DNA of 64,000 nt from Saccharibacillus sp. JS10 (lineage in GTDB: Bacteria; Bacillota; Bacilli; Paenibacillales; Paenibacillaceae), in contig NZ_JANFNS010000004.1 of assembly GCF_024436065.1 (NCBI RefSeq), forward strand, positions 310,001-374,000. The letters are read 5' to 3'. Below are positions 16,267 to 27,700 of this stretch, one piece after another. Numbering within the stretch: position 1 is the first letter of the stretch; each line of letters opens with the position of its first letter. The translations under genes were made by a program, and so were the position numbers. The notes under the pieces were generated by a model that was given only the letters and a program-made list of their open reading frames with translations, was not told the origin of the DNA and searched no databases.

Positions 16267-18456
16267 ATGATTGAAAAAAGTTGGGCAATGGATGTCAAAA
16301 AAACCGTCGAAGAAATTCAACATACGTATGCAGAATTTACGAGTCTGTCGATTCTGATCGTAGATAGCGAAGGCCGTCCGCTTGTGAAGCCTTCCGCCTA
16401 CCATCCTTTTTTCAAAAAGCTGGTAGAACCGAATAGTCAAACGGGCGAACATTTCTGGCAAGAAGTTCGTCACTATGCAGGGCTTACGCGTCCGGCGCTA
16501 TGCGATCTATGGTTGCCAGGAGTGAAGTTTATTATCGCTCCGTTCAAGTCACCTGCTGAAGATTCGATTTACTATGTAATCGCAGGTGCGCTAATTCAGA
16601 TGGGTACAAAAGAATTGTTGGAAGAAGAAGCTTCGCGTACCGGCATATACGATGAAGATCGTAAGTTGTTACTTGATCTTGCTCTGGAAGCCGATGAATT
16701 ATCTTCAGAAGAAGCCGAAGTATGGCGTGAAAAAATCGGCAAACTTGCGGAGACAGCAGAGCGAATTTTACGGTCGGCTTACCGCGAAACGTATGTACGA
16801 AGCCGAATCGGCGATCTGCAAGAAATACTGGCGACAGCGCGCAAAGAGCGAGCTTCGGTCAACGATGCGTTCGATCAATTTATGAATCTGAGCAGCAGCG
16901 CAGATATGATGGGATATGCCGATAAGATCGGTACAGGTGAATACCGCATTAGTCGAATCTCGGGCGAAGGCGCATTGGGTCTGCAAAATGTAGAATTCCG
17001 CGAAGGCGAAGGATTTCTTGGACAAGCTGCACTCAGCGACAAGCCGATGCAGTGGACAGATATTCAACGCGACCCGCGTTCGTTTTTCTTAAAACAACAC
17101 GGAGTCAGCGAATTTTACGGGATACGTTGCTTCCCGGTTCGAGTTGGCGGCGAGCAACTAGGGATTTTGTTTGTAGTCACTCGTAAAAAAGCACAGACCG
17201 ATGCGTTGCTGCGTGAATTCGAAGATATGCTTATTGCACTGATTGGAGAGTATATTGCAAGCGGGACTCTTGAAGCGAGAATGGAGCGCCAAATTCAGCG
17301 GCTTCGTCCGTTGATGGAAGTCACCCGCTTTATGATCTCGGCTCAAAATACGCAGCGGATTATGTTTATGCTGGTGGATATGAGTCTAAGCTTAGTCTGG
17401 AACCCGTCTTCGGCGATTATCGTGCATGAAAGTACGAATGGGCAAAAAGTACAGATCGTATCGCGCGGAATTGCGAATGATTTTGCTGAGCAATACGCTC
17501 GCGATGTAGCCAAGCGTGTACTTCGCGAAGGGCAAAGCTCTTATTCGATGGGCTTTGAGCTGTCGCAGACCGAAGAAGGTCAATTGATGATTGAATATCC
17601 GATCATCTACGCAGGCAAAACACGCGGCGTTCTGGCGGTATCGCTGAGTAGCGAACAAGAAGCGGAAGAATGTCGGGAAGTATTACTTGCACTTGCAACG
17701 ATGGGCAGTATCATTTTGCAATCGGTACACGATCAGCAACAACTCGGTTTGCAAAACGAACGCTTTTTGCGCTTAATGTATACGTCTGCAAAAGTCGGAC
17801 AAGACGATCAAGGCAAAAAGATGGATTTATCGCTGCGTCTCTTGGACGAGTATGCACGCTATTCTGGAATTACGACAGAAGAAGCGGCGCTATTGCAGCG
17901 TGCTGCGATGTTATCTGTTCTTGATGAGTCCGCTAAGCGTGAGCTAAACGAAGCTTTTGCAGAAGAAATAACGGTACTTAAAGAACATCGGACGATGGTT
18001 GAGAATGAAGGGCAAGCAGGAAGTTTTTCCTATGCACGTCCGGCTCAAATTTTGCGAACTGTACTTTACTTTGCGGAGCTAGACGAAGAAACGGCAAGCC
18101 GACTACATCTGACAGGCGTGTCTCCGGAACTGTTTAATCACTTCCGCAAATTTATGGCGGTTCGCCATACGGTGCAAAGTGAAGTCGTCTTATCGGATGG
18201 CTCAACAGCTGCATTCAATCCCGCTGAAGCCGAAGAACGCGGAATTGATGCGATTGTCAAAGAATTTGGTTTATCCAAACGTGAAAAAGAAGTCTTGGAA
18301 TTGGTCGTTCGAGCTTCAAGTAACAAAGACATTGCGGCAAAACTATTTATCAGTGAGCATACGGTCAAAAATCATTTGACGAACATTTTCAACAAAATGA
18401 GTGTAAGCGACCGCGCTCAAGCGATTGCCCGGGTCTTTAACCGAGGAATCAGTTAG
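16267..18456 (+). CDS. PocR-like/GAF/GAF sensor with C-terminal LuxR helix-turn-helix
   Basis: A 729-residue transcription factor. Residues ~10-125 resemble the PocR ligand-binding domain (ILIVDSEGRPLVKPS, RPALCDLWLPGVKFIIAPF). Residues ~200-340 and ~355-490 look like two GAF domains, and ~500-640 is helical with no motif I can name. The C terminus is a clear LuxR/FixJ HTH: LSKREKEVLELVVRASSNKD, then FISEHTVKNHLTNIFNKM. PocR domains bind small hydrocarbon-type ligands in other regulators; the ligand here is unknown. It is the third gene of an operon with the KaiC-like ATPase. The next gene downstream, beyond a terminator, encodes the giant SLH protein, which is a plausible target. Confidence 0.8.
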   Translation: MIEKSWAMDVKKTVEEIQHTYAEFTSLSILIVDSEGRPLVKPSAYHPFFKKLVEPNSQTGEHFWQEVRHYAGLTRPALCDLWLPGVKFIIAPFKSPAEDSIYYVIAGALIQMGTKELLEEEASRTGIYDEDRKLLLDLALEADELSSEEAEVWREKIGKLAETAERILRSAYRETYVRSRIGDLQEILATARKERASVNDAFDQFMNLSSSADMMGYADKIGTGEYRISRISGEGALGLQNVEFREGEGFLGQAALSDKPMQWTDIQRDPRSFFLKQHGVSEFYGIRCFPVRVGGEQLGILFVVTRKKAQTDALLREFEDMLIALIGEYIASGTLEARMERQIQRLRPLMEVTRFMISAQNTQRIMFMLVDMSLSLVWNPSSAIIVHESTNGQKVQIVSRGIANDFAEQYARDVAKRVLREGQSSYSMGFELSQTEEGQLMIEYPIIYAGKTRGVLAVSLSSEQEAEECREVLLALATMGSIILQSVHDQQQLGLQNERFLRLMYTSAKVGQDDQGKKMDLSLRLLDEYARYSGITTEEAALLQRAAMLSVLDESAKRELNEAFAEEITVLKEHRTMVENEGQAGSFSYARPAQILRTVLYFAELDEETASRLHLTGVSPELFNHFRKFMAVRHTVQSEVVLSDGSTAAFNPAEAEERGIDAIVKEFGLSKREKEVLELVVRASSNKDIAAKLFISEHTVKNHLTNIFNKMSVSDRAQAIARVFNRGIS

Positions 18457-18498
18457 AGTCTTGAGCAAAACCCAAAATTTCAAAAAATGAAACATCGA

Positions 18499-18527
18499 AA
18501 CCTTCCTAAATTTGGAAGGTTTTTTTG
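18499..18527 (+). terminator. Terminator of the KaiC-like/LuxR operon
   Basis: AACCTTCC pairs with GGAAGGTT around a 7-base loop and is followed by seven T residues, 42 bp after the LuxR stop codon. It isolates the operon from the giant gene. Confidence 0.88.
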
Positions 18528-18716
18528 TTGTATCTTTGGGTCTGAATAGTAAATTTATCCCTTTTTTCTGTATTCAACTGGAATTTTTCTGTGTAATATT
18601 GTATAAAAGTTCCATATATCATCTTTTTTGTTAGAGCTCTCTTTTCGATATGGGGGTGTGGTACCAGAGGTCGTTCTTTAGTCGCAGAAAAATCAGACAT
18701 ACGAAAGGAAGTTGAT
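18528..18716 (+). promoter_or_regulatory. Leader and promoter region of the giant SLH gene
   Basis: A possible -10, TATAAA, lies at 18602-18607, about 110 bp before the start codon, but no good -35 accompanies it. The leader is AT-rich, with a G-rich patch around GGGGGTGTGGTACC. AAAGGAAG before the start is a good ribosome site. No riboswitch motif was recognised. Confidence 0.3.
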
Positions 18717-21700
18717 GTGAAGATGGAGAAAAGGGCTCAACAGAGAACTTGGAAATCTTGGTTTAGCGGATTGATGGCGATTGTGCTATTGGTCGCCATG
18801 TTTCCTCTCGCGCCTGATCGTGCTTCTGCAGCAGGCACATTGACGGTTACTTCGTCAAATCCAAATGCAGTAGCAGGAGATACGGTAGACATTAATGTCA
18901 CCTATACCAATAGTGCCGTATTAACACTGAATCTCGGGGCGCTGGATTACATATTACCAGCCGGAATCAGAGCTACGACTAACGATCAAATCAACGGTGT
19001 AAATTTGACTGCTTCTCAGATTCTTGATAATGGTCAACGTGTACGCCTTAGCGGTCTTAGCTTGTCGCTTTTGCAGAGCAATATGGTTCTGTCACTGAGA
19101 CAAAAAACACTTCCGACTTCGGGAACGTATAATTTCGAATCTCGAATTTACGGGCTTACTCTCGGTGTAATCAATACCACACCAAGCGAGACCACAACGG
19201 GTAGCGTATTGGTTTCCGCACTTACTCTTCCTCTCTCTTCAATCACGGCAACCAACAACTCCGGTAATGCTGACGTCATTGCGGTCAGTAATATTAAAGC
19301 CAACGATATCGTGAAAATCTATAATACAGATGGTTCATTGCGTACCCAACTCACAGCAAACGCGGACGGAACGCTGAACGTTCCGGTTACGTTGACCCCG
19401 ACAGGTGGTTCAGTCGGAGTAAGTTTGACGCGCGGTGGCATCGAAAGCGCAAGAGTTCAAGTCTCTTATCTTGCCGAAATCGTACCTCCGATTGCGTTGA
19501 CTTCGATCTATATATCTAATCAATCCGGGAATGCTGATTCAGTAACCGTAAACAACTTGACGGCAGGCGACCGGGTTCGTTTGTATACAGATGCTATAGG
19601 CGGTACAGAATTGGTTACTTCTACAGCTGTGCCAAGCGGACAGACATCGATCGTTATTCCAACGACGCTGACTCCTGCAGGCGGTACTTTATACGTGGCA
19701 CGTGTACAAAACGGATTAGAGAGCGCACGTACACCTGTCGTGTATTTGCCTGAAGTAGTTGCGGCACTTACATCGAATCTGATAACGATCACGAATGCTT
19801 CGGGAGACGCTGATATCGTACGGGTAACTGGATTGACGCCTGGCGATGTGGTGCGTGTCTATGCTTCAACAGACGGCATTACTCCTCTTCAAACTTTACA
19901 ACCTGCCGGTGCGAACGGTATCGCGCAAGGTACAGTAGCGTTGACGCCAGGCGGCGGCACCGTGTACTTATCGGTATTGCGTAACGGCATCGAAAGCGTA
20001 AGACTTCCGGTTGTCTACGTAGCGGAAGTCGTTCGTTCATTGCTGGCAAGCGACGTGACGATTCAAAATAACGGGAATGATACCGATTTTATTTCGGTCA
20101 ATGGCTTGCGCGAAGGGGATCGGATTATCGTTGATATCGGAACTGGGACACCGATTACTTCCGATCCTGCCGACGGAAGCGGAAGCGTCAATATTCCAGC
20201 TACGCTTCTGCCGAGCGGTGGCAGTGTAACGTTGAGTATTTTGCGTAATACGATTGAAGGGCCAAAGCTTACGCTGCTCTATGATCCAGAACGTGTAGAC
20301 GCTCCTGCTGCTTCAAGTGTGAACGCAGTCAATAATTCTGGGAATTCAGATACAGTGACTGTAAATCCTGTGGTTAGCGGCGATGAAGTAATTGTCTACG
20401 ACTCACCAACTGGAAGTACGGTGCTCGGTCGTACGACTGCGACTTCTACAACGGCTACAGTGTCTTTGAGGCTAAAGCCTGAAGGCGGAACCGCTTATGT
20501 GGCCATCCAAAGACGCGGTAATATCAGCTCGCGTACAGCGGTCACTTACAATGCAGAGACCGTAGCCGCACCTGCATTAGCGGATATCACAGTCGTAAAT
20601 GGAACACGAAATACCGATTCGGTAACGGTACGTAATTTGCAGGCAAACGACCAGATTAACGTGTATGCGGCAAACGGTACGACCTTACTCGGTACAGCTC
20701 CAGCCACGCTTTCCGGAGGTGCTTATTCCGCGACTTTAGCGGGTCAGACATTGACCCCTACAGGCGGAAATGTTCAAGTCAGCATTACTCGCAATACGAT
20801 TGAAAGTCCAAAAACGCTTGTGTCTTATAACGCGGAAGTTGTAAATCCGCCAGCACTTGCAACGATTACGGTCGTCAATAATGTAAGCCCATTGGCAGAT
20901 ACAATCGCAGTCAATATGTTGCAATCGGGCGACATCATTCGAGTGTATCAAGGGTCTTCGCAGACACCTACTGAATTCACGGTCGGAGCCAATAGCACAA
21001 CAGTCTCTGGACAGCTAACCCTTGACCCGACAGGGGGCACGCTACGCGTCAGTGTAGTGCGTAATGGCGTAGAAAGTACAACGACGTCAGTCGCTTATGT
21101 AGCAGAAAATCCGGACTTTAACGGTTCAGTGTCTGTTATCAATGCAGAAGGAACGACCAATGATTTGGTTAACTTCTCGAACCTTGCATCAGGTACTACC
21201 GTTCAGGTGTTTGGTAATGCTACAGGAACAGGGACGCCTGTATCTGGAACCGTAGGAATCAATGGAACGCTGAGCCTTGCAGCAAGCACTTTGACATTGA
21301 ATCCGGCAGGAGGTCAAATCAGTTTCCGGTTCACGCCTCCAAACTCTGCGATTAGTAATCTAATTGTTGTAGACTACTTGCCAGAACCGGTAAGCCCGCC
21401 AAGCATGGATAGCATTGTACCGGTCAACAACACAGGCAACGCAAACGATAGAGTGACTATTTCGCAGTTGCGTGCTGGCGATGTTGTAAATGTGTACGTA
21501 CTGGATGAGAATGGTACGTCTCCTCAACAACCTGTCACTCAATCGGCCACTACCACCGATGGAAGCAACTACTCGGCTGTCGTGAATACACCGCTGATTC
21601 CTGCAGGCGGAGCGGTTGAAGTCAGTATTACTCGCAATACGATCACGAGTGATCGCACGCGAGTAAACTACTCGTCCGAAGTCGTTGATCCTCCAGCGAT

Positions 21701-24700
21701 CGCGGACATCATCGTAACTAATGATCCAGATACCAATGCAGATTCGGTTCAAGTCAACAACTTATTGAACAACGATGAGATTACAGTCATTAGTTATACA
21801 GCAAATGGTACTGAAATTGATCGCGGAAACGAAAATTCAGGAACAGGAAATAGCGCTACAGTTAACTTGGACTTGGTTCCAGCAGGCGGTTATGTAACGG
21901 TGGCGATTACTCGCAACACCATTACAAGCGCTGCGACGCGTGTGAATCACAACGCGGAAACGGTTCCTCCTCCTGCTCCTACAGACATTACAGTGACCAA
22001 CGGAGCTGGAACGGCGCAAGACACAGTCGCTGTCTCTGGTCTAAGAACCGGAGATTACGTAGAAATCACGACCTATGATCGTGATAATACTCTGATTAAC
22101 ACGTATCGCGTAGCGGCTCAAGGAACTACGCCGGCTACAGCTACAGCCAATGTAGACTTGGCTCCAGCCGGTGGTTACGTGACTGCGGCAATCGTACGAT
22201 ATAGTAACGCTGGCGCAGGCGGCGTGACTAGCGCCGCAACGAGCGTATCGTACAATGCAGAGGTTATACCCCCACCTGCTGTCGGTACAATTACCGTAAC
22301 CAACAATACAGGGAATTCCGATACTGTATCGGTAAACGGACTGCAATCGGGTGATGAGATTCGTATCTACAATGCGGACGGTAGTGAGCGTCTGGCTACC
22401 GCACCGGCAACTGTAAACGCGGTGAACGGTATCGCAACTGCGACGGTACAGTTGATACCGGGCGGCGGCACTGTGCGTGTCACTATCGTAAGAAATACAC
22501 TTGAAAGTGCTAGCACGCAAGCGACTTACGGTAGCGAAGTTGTTGCCGCACCTTTGGCATCGAATATCACGGTCGTCAATGGAACGGGTTCAGCGGATAG
22601 CGTCACGGTAAGCGGCTTGCAAGTGCAAGATCTCGTAACCGTAACAAATGGAACTGCGACATGGACAGGTACGGTAACCAGTGGGAATTCTGTTCAAATT
22701 CCGGTAGAACTGACACCGGAAGGCGGCGTTGTTCAAGTCAAGATTACACGCAATACGATCGATAGCCCTGCAACAGCGGTGCCTTACTCGGCAGAAGTCG
22801 TTCCAGCGCCTTCAGCTTCGAATATTACAGTATCCAATGTAGCGAACAATGGAACTCTAGTGGATACGGTAACCGTTGTTGGGGTGACAGCGGGCGATAC
22901 GGTTCGCGTCTATGATCCGAACTACAATGTGATCGGTACAGCTCAGGCAACAGGTGCTTCTGTTACCATCAATATTCCTGACAATTTGGTTCCGACAGGC
23001 GGCAGTCTATATGTTGCCGTGGAGCGCAATGGTATCTTGAGTAGCTATGTACCGGTGACTTATGCAGCGGAAACGGTAGAACCGATTGACATTGCTCAAG
23101 TTTCTGCAACAAATGCGATTGGCAACAATGACACACTAACGGTTGGTGGGTTGAATAGCGGTGATACGCTTCGCGTATATCGTGCGAACGGTTCGGTATT
23201 GACGTTCACGCCTTCGCAGACGGATCCTTCTGTATTTACAACTACATTCAATCCGAACGGCGAGACGTTAACTTTGGTTCGGGTACGAAATGGGATCGAA
23301 AGTACAGGTGTAACCTTCAACGTAGGCGCACAAAATGTACCGACAGTCGACGCGAATTCGGTAACGGTCGTCAATAATACCGGAGCGCAAGATACAGTGA
23401 CGATTGCGGTAGCGGCAGCCGACTATGAAGCCGGAGATGCTTATATCGTGTATGACGAAGGCTTGAATCAGATCGGGCGTTCCACTACGTATAGTAATGG
23501 AAACTTCGTGATTCCCGTTACGCTTGTTCCTGGTGGCGGCACGGTGAGTGTGGCTCTGGAGCGCGGTACGGTAGTTGGACAACCGACACCCGTTCCTTAT
23601 GCAGCAGAAACGCCTCAGCCGAACACAGGACCTGCTGCATCCGATATTACCGTGACGAACGGAGAAACCGATGAAGATCCGGTCGTTGTCGATAACGTGA
23701 TTGCAGGCGATGTCGTTATCGTCTATGCGACAGATGGAACCCAACTGGGTACCGCTACCGCTACCGCGGATGGCAGTATTACGGTTTTAGTTAATTTGGA
23801 TAATGCAACCGGCGGCACGATTGAAGTTGCGATTGTTCGCGACGGTAACGAAAGTACGCGGACACCACAGACTTACGCTGCTTATGATCCGGATCAACCT
23901 CCTGTACCGGAAGCGGCGCAAGTAACCGTGGTACGGTCAGCTGACCCGGATGAAGAAGATGTCGTGACCGTCAGCGGTCTGGTCGAAGATGACGAAGTTC
24001 AATTCTTCGATGATGAAAATACCAATATCGGGGAAGCGACAGCGAATGATTCAGGCGTAGCTGTTCTGCGGACGCTCAGACTTAAATCTTACGCAAGTAC
24101 GCTGAAATTGAACGTGACTCGCGCAGGAGTACCGAGTGGCCCGCTTGCGGTTTCTTATGCAGCAGAAACCTCAACGGTTACGGCTCCTACAGCAGCCAAC
24201 ATCACAGTAAACAATGCAGCAGGGACGTCTAATGATACAGTGACTGTAACAGGCGTTACCGTTGGAGACCGAGTACGCGTTTACGCGTCGAACGGAACTA
24301 CACTGCTTGGCGAGATCAGAGCAACAGGAACGACTGCAATCGTACCGGTTCAACTGGGCGCTCCGGCAGGTAGTGTGCGCGTAAGTATCGTGCGCGGGAC
24401 TTCCGAGAGTCCGAGTACGCTCAAATCTTATCTTGCCGAACCTGTAGCGACACCAGCTCCGGCGGCAGCAGATATTACGGTCGTCAATGCTCGCGGTACA
24501 ACGAATGATAGTGTCACCGTAACGGGTGTTACATCCGGTGATATTGTACGCGTGTATGCAGCAGATGGCACAACCGAACTTGGCGAACGTACAGCGACAG
24601 GATCAAGTGTTGTCATTCCTGTTGCATTGGGCGCAAGTGCAGGGACAGTTAATGTGAGCGTGGAACGAGGCGGATTCGAAAGTCCGCTTACGCAAGTCTC

Positions 24701-27700
24701 GTACGGGGCGGAAGTATCGCCTACACCAAATGCTCCGGCAGCATCGAGTATCACGGTAACGAATGATGCAGGCACAGCCAATGATCAGGTAACAGTCGAA
24801 AATGTCCAGTCGGGCGACATCGTTCGTATTTACGAAGCTGGTGTTACGAACCCGATTGGTCAAGCGACGGCTACAGCTACAAGTATTACGATTCCGGTTG
24901 TTTTGAAATCGGAAGGCGGTAGCGTGACCGTTACTATTGAACGTGCCGGTGCGGTAAGCCCACGTTCGGCTGCGGTTACGTACCCGGGTGATCCGGTTCC
25001 ACCGGCTCCGGCAGCCAGCAATATTACAGTCACGAACGCGACGGGCAATACAGCGGATCGAGTTGTTATTGTCGAAGATGTACAAGCGGGCGATTTGGTT
25101 CGTGTCTACAATGCCAATGGCACAACCGAACTCGGTCAAATGGTATCTTCAGGCACGACCGTAGAAATTCCGGTTGAACTGAATGCTTCGGGAGGTAGTG
25201 TTCGCGTCACGATTGAACGCGGCGGCGTACAAAGCGTCCTGTCCGCTCCAGTCTCTTATGGACCTGAACCGGCTCCGGCAGCTCCGGCAACCGATGCGGT
25301 TTCGGTCTTCAATCGGACAGGAACAGCTAACGACGAAGTGAGAGTTGCAACAGGAGGTAATGTCCAAGTTGGAGACATTATCCGAGTCTACGCTGCAAAT
25401 GGCACAACTCTGCTTGGTCAGCGTACTGCAGTTGCGACAAGCACATCTATTCCAGTTGCTTTGAATGCAGCAGGTGGAGCCGTGCAAGTTCGGATTGAAC
25501 GCAACGATCTTCAAAGCAATCTGACGGGTCCGATTAATTATGGCGCTGAACCGGCTGCACCGAGCGCACCGAGTGCGCCGCTTGCAACAGATATTGCAGT
25601 ATTCAATCGAACTGGAAATAACAATGACCAAGTTGAAGTGGAAAATGTTGAGGTGGGCGATATTGTTCGCGTCTATGGAGCGGATGGAACAACATTGCTT
25701 GGTCAGCATACAGCAACAACGACAACCACTCTAGTCGATGTTATTCTTGATCCGGCAGGAGGATCGGTTCGTGTAAGGATTGAGCGTGGAGGGCTCCAAA
25801 GTGCTTTATCAGCGCCTGTCACTTATACGGCGGAGCCAGCGGGAGCAACAGCACCAACGGCTCCGGCAACCGCAGACATTACAGTGAATAATGAAACAGG
25901 AACAAATAACGATTCGGTTGTAGTCGATAATGTGGTCGCAGGCGATATTGTCCGCGTCTATGCCGCAGACGGCACGACGCTGCTCGGTCAATATACCGCT
26001 ACATCGACAACAGCAACAGTTGCGGTGATATTGAACGCAGCAGGTGGAACGCTGCAAGTACGGATTGAAAGAGATGGACTGCAAAGCCCGTTATCGAATC
26101 CGGTTACGTATGCAGCGGAACCAGCCGCACCAACCGCTCCTGAAGCACCGGTCACTGGAGAAGTTGATGTAGACAACCAACCGGGAACCGCTAACGATAC
26201 CGTAACAGTCAGAGACGTCGAGGTAGGCGATCTGGTTCGAGTGTATTCCGCTGACGGTACGAGAGTACTGGGTCAAGGCGTGGTTAGCGCATCGCCGATC
26301 GTGATCGCGGTCGAGTTGGAGACTGGAGGCGGAACAGTAGCCGTCTCGATCTCCCGAGGTGAACTTGAAAGCGGGAAGCTGCAAGTTCCGTATAACGCAG
26401 AGAGTATCCCAAGTCTTGACGGCGCGGACTTTGCAACGACGGTTTATAGCGATGGAACCGGTACAGTCGTCGTGACCGACGCCAGCATCTTGGCAGGGGA
26501 CGTAGTCGTGCTAAACATTGGCGGTGTTGAAGCTCGCGGAACGGCTCAATTTGATGGTAGCGTGACGGTCACGGTTGCAAGTGGGCTGGATGCAACAGGC
26601 GGATCGTTCACAGCGGTGCGAGAACGTGACGGAATTCCAAGTAATGCGTCATCGCCGATTCCTTATGACGCAGCAGCAACGGGTTCTGCGCCGACGCCAA
26701 GCGTCGCCGATATTACCTATGACCGAGTTCAAGGTGAGGTCACTGTCGCAAATCTTCAAGAAGGCGATATTGTCACCGTGACGGTAGGCGGACAGTCTCA
26801 AACAGGCACAGTCGGTACAGGAGATACTTCGGTCACCGTAAACGGCTTCAACTTCGCTGATCAAGGCGGAAGAATTGAAGTCAGTGTGCAACGTGACACA
26901 GATACAGGTTCTCCTGTGACCGTTCTGTACGATGCGGTTGCACCGCAACAGCCAGCGAATTCGGATATTACGATCAATAACAACGTAGGTTCGGCAGATG
27001 CAGTGATCATTATCGATAATGTTCAGCAAGGCGATCACTTTATCGTCTATGCTGCCGATGGCGTGACGATTCTGGGTCAAGCGACCGCAACATCCTCTTC
27101 ACCGGTGACGATTCCAGTCGCGCTTGATCCGGCTGGAGGAAGCGTACAAGTTTCGGTCACTCGTTATGGGCTAGAAAGCGATAAAGTGTCAAAAAATTAT
27201 GATGGAGAAACACCGAATGTACCTCAACCTGCTCTTGCTGATATTACAGTAACGAATAATACGGGCAATGCAGATACGGTAGAAGTCGACAATCTCCAAG
27301 CCAACGATACCGTCACGGTATACAACGCAGACGGTTCGGCGATTTTAGGTAAAGAAACGGCAACTTCGGCAGGAAGTTTGACGATTCCGGTGACATTGAA
27401 TAACGGAAGCGGCAACGTTCAAGTCTCGATTACGCGAGGCGGTACTGAAAGTGCGAAGACAACGCAGTCTTACACTGCCGAGCCGGGAGCTGTAGCAGCT
27501 CCAGCAGAAAGTGATATTGAGGTTACAAACAACGCAGGCAATAACGATACCGTCCAAGTAGACGGACTGCAACCGGGCGATGTGGTAACCATCTATTCTG
27601 CTGACGGACAAGCGATCTTGGGTAAAGAAACAGCTACGGGAAGTAATCTCACGATTAACTTAACGTTGCTTGATGGAGGCGGAGACATCCAAGTCTCGAT

